The notes below the pieces were generated by a model, which searched no databases, was not told the DNA's origin, and was given only the letters and a program-made list of their open reading frames with translations. 64,000 bases of DNA. Origin: Monilinia fructicola (lineage: Eukaryota > Ascomycota > Leotiomycetes > Helotiales > Sclerotiniaceae). The stretch is taken from the NCBI GenBank assembly GCA_008692225.1, contig VICG01000008.1:445001-509000 (forward strand), read 5' to 3'. Below, in pieces: positions 46,496 to 58,568 of the stretch. Made by a program: the position numbers and the translations under genes. The stretch's first letter is position 1; each line of letters opens with the position of its first letter.

Positions 46496-47600
46496 TAAAA
46501 CAGCCTCCAGCACTGGAAGACTCTCATGGACGACTCTCACATGCTCCTTATTCAATTGTTATGAAGTTCCAGAAGACAATTCTTATTCTGGTTCGGCTTC
46601 AACTTAATGGTTTGAGGGCTTGGTTGAACAACTCTATAGCGCAATGAAAGATGTGAGTTAAATTTCAGGATTCTTTTGGCGTTCTTATTGATTGTAAATC
46701 GTGAACTTCTTCGAGGTGTGGCTTGGTAGAAAAAGCGCAAATGAGGATGGGTCAGCAAGATATTATTTAGCCTAGAAAAACTCCTTGAGTAGCGTATGAT
46801 GATGCGGGTGTATTTGGTGTATTTGAAAACTCTTTCAATTCTCAAGAACTCTGTATGTAATGGAGCTCTATGGAGCCCATGCCAAATAGATTAGAAATAC
46901 AATTCTATTACACAACTATCTGTGTACTTTTTGAAAGATCTCTTGACGTGAAGTGACCATGTGTATACTGTGAACTGAGTACTGGCTATAGGTAAAAAGA
47001 TAACAATATTCCAATCTCATGCATCAAAGTAAGATTCTGTCCGTGAAAATTCGGACGAGAGTGAAGGGAGACTTTGGTAAACTAACATGGGAGAATTTGC
47101 TCTCCTACAACTTTTCTTAAGGACCGTCAGAGGGGATTTGTTTCAACAAACTGAATCTGGATATCAAACTTGCTAACCGCCAAATAAAGACGACTTTGAG
47201 TTTTTTGGGGGGAGTTAATGACTAGCATGTGTCTTGATTTGCGGAATGAAGGTATTATTTGACAGTGAGTTTAAGATATAAGCCATAAAATGGCGCGAGA
47301 ACAAGTCTGAAAAATCACGAGGTATATATATTAGCCCTGAAATCATGAGACACTCTTCCATAGGCATATTTCCTCTAGAAGTATAGATCTTGAGTAGAGA
47401 AAGCAGGTAATAAACATAATTTCTTCAGGGGGCTTTGAAACGCTCGGTCTCGATTTTGCTTTGTTCTCACTTATTGTTCTCTCCCTTTGTTTTTTCTCTT
47501 TGTTATCTCTCTTCTTTTATCAGGAGATATCTTCTATAGGCAACATGGATAAGAATTTGACTCTCCATCATTAAAAAGGTGGGTTCTCGCTCCCCCGTCA
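46496..47600. other. Gene-free spacer
   Basis: No supported gene. A T/C-rich stretch at 47460-47520 lies near the 3' end of the O-fucosyltransferase-like gene. Confidence 0.55.
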
Positions 47601-48875
47601 TCAAAAACCGAGAAAAGAACTTCCTCGATATCTCCCAGTGGAATCCCGAGCGTTAGCAACCGATGAGGAGAATGCACTTCCAGTGATACCCAAGAAGAAG
47701 TGACTCTTTAGCATAACCCCCATATCGATAGCACCTTGGAAATCAAAACTAAGCCCGTTGATCGTCTTCAAGGTGTCGACATCCTCTGCCGCTAGTTTCC
47801 ATTTATGAGTGACTTCCCAACCTCTTTCCTTTCCAGCTTCGACAAATTTCACCACCTGGTTTTGATCCCCGCAAGCTAGATAGACCAGTGGTTTCTCTTC
47901 GTTAGGACTACCATACATATTCCATGCGCGATCTAGAGCGTCCAGATCAACTTGAAGCTGGCTCTCAAGAGAGCTCCAGATTTGATCAGATTCTACTCTG
48001 AAATGCACACCATAGAAAGGGCGATCTATTTGAGCCAGTAGTCGACTGACAACTCGTCGAGGGGGCTCTTTAAAGCGAACGAGATATCCCAGGTCATTCC
48101 ACAATTTCAGATCTTGACCAGTCGAATCATCTGTGACTCTGAAGACAAGGAACTGCGGATCAATCTGTATGGCAGTTATTCCAGCTTCGTCATTAAGCTT
48201 GTTGTTGGGATTCAACAAGAATAGCTGTTCTAACTGAGAATATTGGGCATCAAAAAAATCTTTGAAGCTCCTGCCTTTCCAGAAATATCCCTGGAGAGGC
48301 GCAAACCCTGGAGCTGTCTTGGATGAAAGTTCTATTGGCCAGCGATTCTGCACTGCAACCTCACCAGATTCGATTTCTCTGCGCTTGATAAATCGCATTT
48401 GTGGACAGAACCTCTCTATTTTTTCAAGTAGATGCGATTCTTCAAACCACTCGCCATAAGTCATGAACGCTTTTTCATTAAACCGATTTAACTCTTTCAA
48501 ATTCTTTTCGTCGCGATAGGGAATCGATGGTAAGATTATTCCGTGCCCAGACTCCAAGGCCATCTTCAGGCAAACCTTTACTTGAGACACAATTGAGGTC
48601 AATCCCGCAAAGATGCCACTGCACTCTAGGTAAACTTCGTTCTTCGGCCATTCCGTCTGCTCACATTGTTGTTTGAGGGCGGGAAAATCATATTCTGCCG
48701 GCTTATCTATCGAAAATGCTTGTTCGAAGTACCTTTCAGCTTGAGGGTGTGCTGTGTAAGCGGAAGAAGATGTACTTTGGGCATGTCTTGCAAAATTCCA
48801 GCCATGATACAGGATAATGCAAGATATCAATAATAATGGGAGGAATCGGGACACAGCTCCAGGACGAACAATCAT
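47601..48875 (-). CDS. O-fucosyltransferase-like protein (GT-B, type II membrane)
   Basis: Probable GDP-sugar dependent glycosyltransferase, similar in motif order to protein O-fucosyltransferases; acceptor unknown. Single exon, 424 aa from the ATG at 48875. That start places a signal anchor (FLPLLLISCIILYHGWNFA) immediately at the N-terminus; upstream open frame lacks a better start. Blocks are YLECSGIFAGLTSIVSQVKV near residue 80, HGIILPSIPYRD, FYGVHFRVESDQIWSS (the HFR-type donor-binding motif), and VYLACGDQNQVVKFVEAG. The end is FQGAIDMGVMLKSHFFLGIT followed by GSAFSSSVANARD, the usual C-terminal Rossmann signature of this superfamily. It is tandem with the acyltransferase upstream on the same strand. 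Confidence 0.75.
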   Translation of the reverse strand: MIVRPGAVSRFLPLLLISCIILYHGWNFARHAQSTSSSAYTAHPQAERYFEQAFSIDKPAEYDFPALKQQCEQTEWPKNEVYLECSGIFAGLTSIVSQVKVCLKMALESGHGIILPSIPYRDEKNLKELNRFNEKAFMTYGEWFEESHLLEKIERFCPQMRFIKRREIESGEVAVQNRWPIELSSKTAPGFAPLQGYFWKGRSFKDFFDAQYSQLEQLFLLNPNNKLNDEAGITAIQIDPQFLVFRVTDDSTGQDLKLWNDLGYLVRFKEPPRRVVSRLLAQIDRPFYGVHFRVESDQIWSSLESQLQVDLDALDRAWNMYGSPNEEKPLVYLACGDQNQVVKFVEAGKERGWEVTHKWKLAAEDVDTLKTINGLSFDFQGAIDMGVMLKSHFFLGITGSAFSSSVANARDSTGRYRGSSFLGF

Positions 48876-49349
48876 GATGAATAGCCTGCATTGAGAAGGA
48901 AATGAAGTTGGGGTAAGGTTTATGGGAGGTATGGGAGCTGTAATCCTTGGCTGGTTTTGCAATCTTTGGGTTGCATGGGATCTTATCTCCCAGTTGGATG
49001 AAGATTGCGAATGTACGGATGTACGTATGTAGAAGAAGTCCGCCCCCTGTAGATGCATGTTGCCTCTTCGCTTCGAAAAGACCCGCGGGATAATCTTGCG
49101 AGATTGACCTAGTGGCTTTAGAGGTATACAGTGAGAGCAAAAGCGGCATGAATTATGACGAAAACCAATTGTTGGTCCTCATTTCAAGGCCAAGATAAAA
49201 ACACGGCGATTGAACGATCTCGTCGAAATTGAAGAGACTGCTTACTGCTGACCTCGTCAATTACAAGGCATAATCCATGACATCTATAATCTAATTACAC
49301 AAGGCCTAAACAAGTAATCCGACTCCCACCAATATTCAGCCCCGTGTTT

Positions 49350-50831
49350 CTACAGACGAGGCGACGGTGCGAGAGTTCTCCTATATAGCCATTGTGCAAA
49401 TTTAACGCTAGGTTCATCGATCAATTTTGTGACGATCTCTGCAGCCCAAAGCGTAACTGGTAGCAAAATCAAATGCGGAAGGAAGAAACTAAGCTCCATG
49501 CCGAACGGGCCGACTTTCGATATTGGAAATATGTTTCTCCACGGCTCCATTTCGTCCGACATTTCTTTTGACCAGCCAACCGCGGAATACAATCTATCGC
49601 CCAAAAGAGCCATGACAGGCCCGTGTACAAGATAGAAGGCAAAAGATATGTGGCCCATATATTGACAAAATCGACATTCAAAGAAGCTCTTTAGCAATGG
49701 TATGCGAGGAATAGATGCAACAAGAAAGCTGGCAGCGAAAAAAAGATAAAACCATTTGTAGTCAAAGACCGCTTGTGGCTTCAAATACGATAAATAATGC
49801 CATCCAGGAGAGTTCCTTAATATCCTCTCATCCAAATCAAATGTAGGTACACCTCCGAGATACATGGCAGCAACGAATAGGTTGAAGAAGATAAGTTCTT
49901 TCCAGGAGTCGAACAGTGAGAAAAAACGAGGCAAATCATCGTTCTCGGCGAGTAGATCCAGATCACAAAGAAGCATACCAGACACAAACATTGCATTGTG
50001 CGCACCGTCTGCGATATAAATGAAATAATAGATCAACCCAAGTTCCAGGTACAGTCTCGCATTTCGCGAGCATCTCGAAAATGCCATAAGTGCCGTGTAA
50101 ACTGTGATAGAACCTTTGACCTCAACGGGTATAGACCACACATGAACATTATATGTGAACCAAGGATCCCCACCGGTTCTGAAAATGTAGCTGAAGCCTT
50201 TGACCTCCAAATACCATTTCCATAACTCACTAGTCCAATTCACTTCATGCTCAGATCTTGGTGGCGGATAGAGATTGAACATGTGCCATATGGTGAAATA
50301 TATGAACGTCGTCCCAATGACTGGTAGCCATAGTCTCAACCAACGTCTGAACAAAGCTGATGCCAGATTATCCCCAAGCTTTGCTAGATCGCCGGATTGG
50401 ATGAGCATCAATGGTTTCCTGGAGAGAACATATCCTGAAATGACGAAGAAGGTCGTCACAGCAAGATGGCCACCCGTGAAGAATGTTCGTAAGAAAGGCA
50501 ATTGGATCAAATAATATTTCTTCTCATAGCCGAAGCTCATTTCCAAGATCCAATTGCCATACACCAAGGTATGGGCCCAAAGCTCATGATGTAAAATGTA
50601 AACCAAGAATGCAGCATATCCTCTCAATCCATCAAGCCACGCAGTTGCATGAAGCGGTTTTGCTGGTGCTCTCATCCTACTCAGAAATGAAGGCTTCATA
50701 AAATCTGGACATAACTTCTTGGGCTTCCAGTAATTGGTAGGGAATCTGCTGGTGATTGGGGATAACAAAGACTGATCCGTTTCAATCTCCATGAACCCAT
50801 TGTCGAGGATGCCTTTATATTCGGTCGGCAT
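49350..50831 (-). CDS. Acyltransferase 3 family membrane protein
   Basis: Multi-span O-acyltransferase of the acyltransferase-3 (PF01757) family, which moves acetyl or other acyl groups to sugars or other acceptors. Single exon, 493 aa, starting at the ATG 50831. The hallmark N-terminal block WLDGLRGYAAFLVYILHHE carries the R-x10-H pair expected for this family. About ten hydrophobic segments follow, including LAVTTFFVISGYVLS and ISFAFYLVHGPVMALLG. It is followed 474 bp downstream by the O-fucosyltransferase-like gene on the same strand. The soluble SGNH partner often fused to such proteins in bacteria is absent here, but an SGNH-like protein is encoded at 36732-38826. Confidence 0.88.
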   Translation of the reverse strand: MPTEYKGILDNGFMEIETDQSLLSPITSRFPTNYWKPKKLCPDFMKPSFLSRMRAPAKPLHATAWLDGLRGYAAFLVYILHHELWAHTLVYGNWILEMSFGYEKKYYLIQLPFLRTFFTGGHLAVTTFFVISGYVLSRKPLMLIQSGDLAKLGDNLASALFRRWLRLWLPVIGTTFIYFTIWHMFNLYPPPRSEHEVNWTSELWKWYLEVKGFSYIFRTGGDPWFTYNVHVWSIPVEVKGSITVYTALMAFSRCSRNARLYLELGLIYYFIYIADGAHNAMFVSGMLLCDLDLLAENDDLPRFFSLFDSWKELIFFNLFVAAMYLGGVPTFDLDERILRNSPGWHYLSYLKPQAVFDYKWFYLFFAASFLVASIPRIPLLKSFFECRFCQYMGHISFAFYLVHGPVMALLGDRLYSAVGWSKEMSDEMEPWRNIFPISKVGPFGMELSFFLPHLILLPVTLWAAEIVTKLIDEPSVKFAQWLYRRTLAPSPRL

Positions 50832-52149
50832 CTTTCAAACACTCTTAGTGTCCGCAAGTTGGGAAATTTTGCTAAAGAATACTAAGAGTTGAAATTGACG
50901 AAGAAATCAATGTCGTAGATGATTTTTGATTTGAATGAAGCTATGCTATGTCACCACACCTTTGCAGGAGCATTCGGAATGATGCATGCTGTAACGGAAG
51001 GAACAATCACCGCCTTCTTGCATAAGCGCAGCCATTCATATACTTCGACATATCGACTTTCCTCATAGAGACATTGGCAATGCTGCTATTGAAAGGCTGG
51101 AAGCTGGAGTAAAATCACAAGCATCAATTGACGACGTTTGTAATTCTTGGCAAATTCTACCCCCGAGGTTCGTGCACATTGACATCGTACTGTACAGGTA
51201 GAACTAACCCTATACTTCTAATGCGGGGTATCGTCCATGTCAAAAGTGGAATATTGGAGAAATATTGGAGAAATATTGGAAGATCAGCGAGAATTTCTTT
51301 CATGATCTACATGGGAACCCCCGTATCGCACAATATACAGTATAGTACTGTTTGTTGTTGTCGTCGCTATTACTCCGCGGTACAGGATCGTTTTCTGTGA
51401 GCTGACTTCGGAGGTAGCATGGTATATGAAGTATAGCGTCGGCAAATATCAGCCGACCAAATCCTCTCATTGGCTAGCGACTGGGAAAGGGGGCTATCTC
51501 GTAAACCATTCACCACTCACAGGAAACAAGCTTCACAGAACTTTTACGTGTGTACGCTATACTGTGCCGAGGCCACTGAGATTAAACCGTTACATTCGGG
51601 ATATTTGCGAGAAAAGGGTATGTATCTTGCATGGACATGGTAGTTTCCCACATAATCTAGGCTTGCAAGCTCGACTCCCAATGGGGGAGCTCATTGATAC
51701 GCTGCCCAAACGGTTCTAGCTACGGTCCTGAATACCTATCTCAACATCATCCGCATATTGTTACACAACTGTGCATGAACTTGAGATATTGTTGAACAGG
51801 CACAATTGCAAACCCCTCCTCGAGACCCCTGCCAAGTGAAGCCACCAGCTCCCAATTCTTCAATCACAAGCTTGTGAAGCCTGGCTTGTTTAATGAGAGG
51901 AGCTTTCTGATAAGCTTTCCCCCCATGTTTGATCTTGAATACGTCAGATCAATCGAACATTCCGGCTTTTTTTTTTCAGTTGGCCAGCTGGGAAAGCCAT
52001 CCCATTTTCCGCAGGAGGCAGCTCTGTGTCTTCTTTGTCGATCTACCGAAACTTTCGAAAGCCTCGGCGTGACATCCTTCTGTTCATACGATTAGATTTT
52101 AAACATATTCGTTGGAACTTAACATGCGATTGATTTTCCCACATGCAGA
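50832..52149. promoter_or_regulatory. Divergent promoter region, acyltransferase and GT32
   Basis: 1.3 kb between divergently read genes with no supported gene. Nearly identical 13-bp tandem words (GGAGAAATATTGGAGAAATATTGG) lie at about 51256-51280. No specific binding site can be named. Confidence 0.4.
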
Positions 52150-53736
52150 ATGAGTTCAGATGCAAGTGCGACGATAATGGAAAAGTTACGAAGAACACGA
52201 TCACGAAGCATGCAAACGACCTCACAATTTGGCGGTCGTCTACCAAAGCAAATACAAAGGGCTTTACCGGTTTATGCTGTGCTCATATTTCTTATTCTAA
52301 TCATCTCGAACGTCCAGAATTTGAAACCACCAACGATATCACATGCGAAGCGATCTACACAAAAAGTTCTAAAAGGGCCCACAACAACAGACTTCCCAAG
52401 GAAGATATGGCAGACGTGGAAAGTTGATCCTCTAGGATTCGCGGAGAGAGATCTTTTGAGTGCCCGGACTTGGACGCAATTGAACCCGGGACACAGATAT
52501 GAAGTCCTGACAGACAACAACGACATGTACTATGTCGAAACACATTTCGGACCGGGTGAGCTGGATAGACCGGATATAGTCGACATGTATCGATCACTGA
52601 AAGTACAAATCATCAAGGCAGATCTTCTACGCTACTTGATCATGTATGTCGAAGGAGGGGTCTACACTGATATTGACGTCGAAGCGCTCAAAGCAGTGGA
52701 TTCATGGATCCCCGATCGATATCCTGTGGGCGATGTGGATATGGTTGTCAGTGTAGAAATTGACCAGCCCGAGTTCAAAGATCACCCAATTCTTGGCCAA
52801 AAGTCACAATCTTTCTGTCAATGGACATTCATGTGCAAGCCCCGACTTCCAGTTATGTTATCGTTGGTCGATAACATTTTGGAGTGGCTCAACGATGTCG
52901 CTGCACAACAAAATGTTCCCATATCAGAGATCAAACTCGATTTTGATGAAGTGATTTCCGGAACAGGTCCTTCAGCTTTCACTGGTGCAATTTTGAAGGA
53001 AATGAGCGTAAAGACCGGAAGTCCCGTTGATTGGATGACATTCCATGCTATGCGAGAGTCCAAACTAGTTGGTGGATTCCTGGTTCTTACAGTGGAAGCG
53101 TTTGCTGCTGGTCAAGGTCATTCGGACTCTGGTAATCACAACGCTAGAGGAGCTTTGGTCAAACATCATTATCATGCTTCGGAATGGCCTTTACTGCATC
53201 CTCGTTTCAGTCACCCCATATACGGCGAGGTTGAGAAATGCAACTGGGAGCCGGAATGTGTCCGGATATGGGATGAGAATATGGCTGTTTTCGATGCTCT
53301 ATCGCCAGAAGATAAAGAAAAGCAAATTGCAGTAAAGAAAGCGCTAGATGAACATGATGCACTTCATGCGCAGATGGGCGCCCAACCTCTCGATCAAGAA
53401 GCATTAATGAATTCGCCTCAAAAGAATCTGAACCCGCTACCCCAGGCAGCAATTTCTCAACCGCAACCTGGATTCTATCCAGATGGCTCACCTGTGAGAA
53501 ACCTAGACGGTTCCATATTGAGAAATCTGGATGGCTCACTTCCTGTAAATCCAAATGCTCCTCCTCCGCCTCCGCCTCCTGAGCCGAAACTCGAGGTAAA
53601 GGATTTACCCGCGCCCAAATCTGATCCTAAACTCCCAGACCAGCCCCAAATCCCGCCAAAACCGGAAGATGAGCTAAAAGTCACGAAAGAAGAAGAGAAG
53701 AATTCCAAAGGCGAAATATTACTCGGAGCTTCGTAA
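52150..53736 (+). CDS. GT32 Och1-like alpha-1,6-mannosyltransferase
   Basis: Golgi mannosyltransferase that in yeast starts or builds the outer N-glycan chain (Och1/Hoc1 relatives). Single exon, 528 aa. A short basic cytosolic tail comes before the signal anchor (residues about 40-53, PVYAVLIFLILIIS). GT32 blocks are FPRKIWQTWKVD (82-93), KADLLRYLIMYVEGG and the DXD motif TDID (173-176), QWTFMCKPRLPVM, GTGPSAFT, and AGQGHSDSGNHNARGALVKH. After the catalytic domain comes a tail of about 150 residues with an NLDGS repeat (RNLDGSILRNLDGSLP), a poly-Pro stretch and a charged end. Such a tail is not part of the basic GT32 fold. It stands as an outward-facing gene of the putative glycan locus. Confidence 0.88.
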   Translation: MSSDASATIMEKLRRTRSRSMQTTSQFGGRLPKQIQRALPVYAVLIFLILIISNVQNLKPPTISHAKRSTQKVLKGPTTTDFPRKIWQTWKVDPLGFAERDLLSARTWTQLNPGHRYEVLTDNNDMYYVETHFGPGELDRPDIVDMYRSLKVQIIKADLLRYLIMYVEGGVYTDIDVEALKAVDSWIPDRYPVGDVDMVVSVEIDQPEFKDHPILGQKSQSFCQWTFMCKPRLPVMLSLVDNILEWLNDVAAQQNVPISEIKLDFDEVISGTGPSAFTGAILKEMSVKTGSPVDWMTFHAMRESKLVGGFLVLTVEAFAAGQGHSDSGNHNARGALVKHHYHASEWPLLHPRFSHPIYGEVEKCNWEPECVRIWDENMAVFDALSPEDKEKQIAVKKALDEHDALHAQMGAQPLDQEALMNSPQKNLNPLPQAAISQPQPGFYPDGSPVRNLDGSILRNLDGSLPVNPNAPPPPPPPEPKLEVKDLPAPKSDPKLPDQPQIPPKPEDELKVTKEEEKNSKGEILLGAS

Positions 53737-56577
53737 TTATTTGGGTGTTATGGTATATGTTTTCTGTTATAGAAGGGAATAAGGAGACGCGAATGATTTC
53801 ATGGCAACAAAACTCTGTATTTGGGGCTTCTAGTTTGTCTTGGAGCCTAACATGATAGATTTCAGATGCGAAAAATGGTTATAGTCACTGGTCAGAGAGA
53901 TGGAGGAGAGTCTTGTGAAAAGCCTTTGCATTTGGATGGCCGGCTATCTTTCTTTTCCTGCCATATTTAAACCTAAGAAGACATTCTTGTCGGTTTGAAG
54001 AAGTGGTCTAATATTTCTCTAAGAGTGTTGAAATGAAGCTAGAATTTACGTTTGGAAAGAGCTTCACCAATCTATATGAAGGAATGTTTTATGAATTATG
54101 GAAGTTACTTATGAGATCATCTTTTCATCTACGAAATATATAGTACACTTCTCTTTGACGCAAATATAATTAATCCAACAATCAGAAGTCCATGTGCTCT
54201 TCTGAGAGTGACGAGCAATCATTTTCCTCAAATCTATGTTTCTACAATTGCAATATGTATTCAACATCGGATTCCAGGGGCACGATATAACCCCTCAAAA
54301 CTATGCAGTATGCCAGAACCCATCTCAATAAGCCATAAAGCCTAAATACTAGCCAACCAACCATATTAATATACTCTCTCCACATAACAAGTGGAAGTCC
54401 GAATACCCATAAGGGTTGATTGCCTATCATCGATCAGCGGATAAATCCGCGGGTAAATTCCTCGGAACTTATTATCAAACCGCCAGGAAACGATATGTAG
54501 CTTCGAACCAACAGATTCGTTCTGATCATTAGTCTTTCGCGAAACAAGCCATCTTTTAGTTTCCGTCAAGCCAGGTTGGAAAAACTTTAGCAGAATAGCC
54601 GGTTGTTTATTCTTAGATTTGGCGGGAAATCTCTTGGGGTTTGATGGTGTGGTTATCTTCATTGTGCAGAAACTATTTTGGGTCTTCGGAATTCCGGGGA
54701 CGGGACATGTTATCTTTTTGCAAATGGCTAATACAGTATGACAACCAAGTATTAGGGTCTTGGAAACCCTACTCGGCGTATATGAATAGAATAGTTGTGG
54801 GAGATTTTCCCCGAAAAGCATTGTATTCCTGTGATGAGGGGTATCTAGTGCTACCTAGGTATGTCATTGATTTTAGCGCCAAGACGTCGCTAGATCGACA
54901 AACCGGCAATTTCTCCCTATAAACGCACGGTGGAAAGTTATTTTTGACACATTTATGACAAAAATGGGATACTATGATGCCACGAGGGTTGGAGTGATTC
55001 TCGTCCTTTACAATCCTCAGATCCTTTAGGAATTGCATAACCTTGGAGAATTCAGATGGATAATCAGCCTATACTTTCCACTTGGAGGTATTGTGAAGTT
55101 ATTCTTGTACTTTCCATCAGCGAACAAGATGTCACAGCGCAGGAGGCTTCATGTATTGCTCCAGCTTCTTCAAGCCATTCGAATAATATCAAGATTCTAA
55201 GAAATCACCCGCCGATCAATCTGCAATACTACCCTCCGAGAACTTCTCAGACGGGAAGGTGCTGATCCTCTTTTAAATATCAATATTGAAAATCTGTATG
55301 TTGTCAACATATCACATCATCAGACTGGATAATCACTATTATCGGAATGTACATCGATATATGTATGCGGAAAACAGTTCACTCTTATCTATCTGGACTG
55401 GAACACGCCAGATCATATCTCCAGCAAAAACCGTTGGTGTCCAAAAATAAACTATATGCCGTGGAATGAAGCAAAAAACCGAGGAATTATTCCTGAAGGA
55501 CTGTCGGTGCCATGAGGCTCTTGGTTCGAGGCTGAGCAAAGCCTATCAAGACTTATTAGCAATCGTGTGCAGTATCCGGGCTGTCGATACGTTGCAAGAT
55601 ACCCAAAGGTACGTGAATGTAACCATCGTCAGTGTTGACCATGGCTGACCTCTCTGTCTGGATATCATGAGTTTTGATTGCAACCCAAAGGTCAGCAATG
55701 AAATGCATGACACCATATTGTCAAAATATCACACGGAATATCGCGCCAATCTAAGCTTAAGTGAAAAGGAAGACTAGGACAGGAGTGTGAGTACAATACT
55801 ACGTGGGGGACAAAACTCAGTGTACTCGGCCACCAAATATATCGTCGTATCAGTCGGTACTCACACGAATTGCTGTATCGTGCTGTTGTTGATGTTTGAG
55901 ATCTGGTCTGGATGCACAAAATACGAACAAACAATCACTGTTAGGATCCGGAGCCTGTCGTGTCCTTCCACCTTGTATCCAAAATTCTCATTGTTTCACT
56001 CTCAAAACCATTTTCCTACCACGACATGAAACCGTTTATCGTGCCAATGATCTTATACTTGGATGCATAGTGTTTTCTTTCCGTTCTCATATTACCGCCG
56101 GTATGGTTGTTTTGTTCTATGCTTACGCGTGGCACAGCTTCAGTCCTTGCAGCTCATCCAACGATCATGGTTCGCTTCGGCTACACAAAGTATTTACCTT
56201 GCAGCATCTTACATGACACCATTTTCATTTTTAGCGACGCTTTTCTTCGAGAATCTGTGTATCTTCATTAGGAAAACTCCTCACGATGGCACTGTGCAAC
56301 GGCGTTGAAGATATCAGTACATGTAGCTATTTGTGGATCCAGATATTCCAGGGTAAATATCATGGTGGTCATGATGGGGGAACTTTGGCCTGATCATACA
56401 TCAAGATGAAGTTAAATAGTTCAGGACAAGATGTGGAGATGCTGATGTTTGAAAGTCTGTCTACATCGGTTTCCGTTGTCCTTTGTTGGTATTCCACATA
56501 TTTCTCACTATATCGAAATCTGTGCCTCACGATCGATCCACAGCTTTTCTAATTTCTTACATTCGACCGCAGCAAAT
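53737..56577. other. Gene-free spacer
   Basis: 2.8 kb with only short frames. One on the minus strand (54366-54821) is basic and lacks recognisable domains. No RNA gene or transposon seen. Confidence 0.5.
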
Positions 56578-58568
56578 ATGTACACGTCATTAGTTGGTGG
56601 GAGAGACTCCGAGGTTCATCTCCCTACCAACACATCGGGACAGGAAGAGTATACTTCGCTTTACGGATGGAATTCCACACCAGCTCAATCACTTATTTCA
56701 AATGAAGTGTCGACAGCTACTTGCACCCCATCAGCAGGAAGTCCGTCACTCAACTCAAGAAGCATCGACTTGGAAAAATCAGACATGCCACCAATTGACC
56801 CCAATTCAAAGAAAAGAGGATGGAGATTCTTCGGAAGTTTTGCATGTTTGGCAATCTTGAACTTAGTTTGTGCTGTTGATGCAACGATTCTTTCAGTGGC
56901 TCTACCAGTAAGACAATGTAGATTTCCTTACATATAATGGTGTGTAGATAATATTGAGCTGATCCTTTTGAATGAAGACCATTGCAACAAGTTTACATGC
57001 CACTGCCATCCAGGCCTTCTGGTGCGGTACATCATTCCTCCTATGCTCTACCGTCTTTCAACCTACATGGGCGGCATTTTCACACATCATTGGCCGGAAA
57101 TCAGTCCTCATGACTGCACTTTTCTTCTTCTCGATCGGTACCGTGCTTTGCTCTGTCGCCAGTAATATTGAACTCCTCTTGGTTGGGAGATGCATTCAGG
57201 GAATTGGTGGAGGGGGTCTCGTAGGTTTGACTTATGTCCTCCTTGCTGATATGGTCACGCTCCGTGAGCGCGGTAAATGGATGTCGATCATATCTCTCCA
57301 ATGGGCGATTGGATCGGTGATTGGCCCAGTGATTGGTGGTGCTTTTGCTGAAAAACTATCTTGGAGATGGATCTTCTGGTTGAATATTCCCTTTTGCGTT
57401 GTTAGTGCTGTCGGTGTTCCGATTTGCTTGAAGTTAAACATCAAGGAAGGATCTATGTGGACTAAACTTAAGGCTTTTGATTGGCTAGGATCACTTTTGT
57501 TTGTCGCTTCTACAACTAGTCTTTTGATTCCTGTGACTTGGGTAAGCTTTTCCGGGATTATCTTGGCCTGTACTGTACTGTGCTGTACTGAAATTTAATT
57601 AGGGAGGGGTCATGTATTCCTGGAACTCCGTACGCACTCTCGTACCTCTCCTCATCGGTTTAGGTGGCCTCATAGCATTCGTTCTTTACTCCATTTTCCG
57701 AGAAGGGGACCCATTGATCCGGCGTTCGTTATTCAACTCACCAACAGCAATCGTCGCTTATTTCGGAACTCTCGTTCACGGTATCTGCGTCTGGTCGATC
57801 CTCTTCTATATGCCCTTATATTTCGAAGTCGCCAAAAACTATACCCCCATTCAATCAGGCATAGGTCTCTTCCCCATGACCTTCACAACTGCCCCGGCCG
57901 CCGTAGTAGTTGGTCTCATTATCGCCAAGACCGGTCGCTACCGTCCCTCAATCTGGGTAGGATGGGCCATCTCCACCATAGGAATCGGTCTTCTCGTCCT
58001 CCTCAAAGAATCTACCAGCACAATCTCATGGATATTCATCACTCTCATCCCCGGCACCGGACTAGGCACTCTATTCTCCGCCCAAGGTTTCGCAGCCCAA
58101 GCCTCAGTTCGCAACGTCGATCTCCCTTTCGCCGGGGCCATGTACTCCTTTTTCCGCGCCTTTGGCCAAACCATCGGCGTCGCCATCTCGGGCGTCATCT
58201 TCCAAAACACCTTCCAGAACAAGATGCTGCAGACCGTCTATGCCGTCCACGCAAACGAATGGTCCAAAGATGCATCGGCCTTTGTCCAAATCGTGAAGGC
58301 ATGGCCCAATGCCGGCGCGGAGGGAGAGATGAAACAAGCGGTCGTCGGCGCCTACGTGCAGAGTTTGAAAATGGTGTGGATCGTCATGTGCGCGTTGGCG
58401 GGCGTGGCTTTCATGGCCAGCTTGCTGTGCACGCAGGAGATCGCCATGAGTAGGGAGCTGGAGACGGATCAGGGCTTTGATTATGAATATCAGGAGAGAA
58501 AGAGGAGGAGCAGTAGTGGGACAATCGTCCCCATTACACTGCACCATAATGGGAAGATGGCAGTATAG
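56578..58568 (+). CDS. MFS transporter, DHA2 (14-helix) type
   Basis: Proton-coupled efflux pump of the DHA2 drug or metabolite export group; substrate unknown. Exons 56578-56907, 56978-57541 and 57603-58568 give 619 aa with clean phase-0 junctions: SVALP|TIATSLHATAIQAFW and PVTW|GGVMYSWNS. The N-terminal 95 residues are hydrophilic. Motif C-like GSVIGPVIGGAF and the TM1 motif LNLVCAVDATILSVALPTIA identify the family. The HIIGRKSVLM loop after TM2 is motif A. The C-terminus is basic. The start ATG 56578 is chosen because the open frame upstream has only TTG. It may export a product of the neighbouring locus, but nothing in the sequence shows that. Confidence 0.92.

Noticed and set aside
55510..55540. 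GGTTCGAGGC, resembling a tRNA B-box
   Set aside because: No matching A-box, acceptor stem or anticodon arm around it.
36732..58568. Secondary metabolite cluster
   Set aside because: No polyketide synthase, peptide synthetase, terpene cyclase or P450 was seen; the enzymes are glycan-type.
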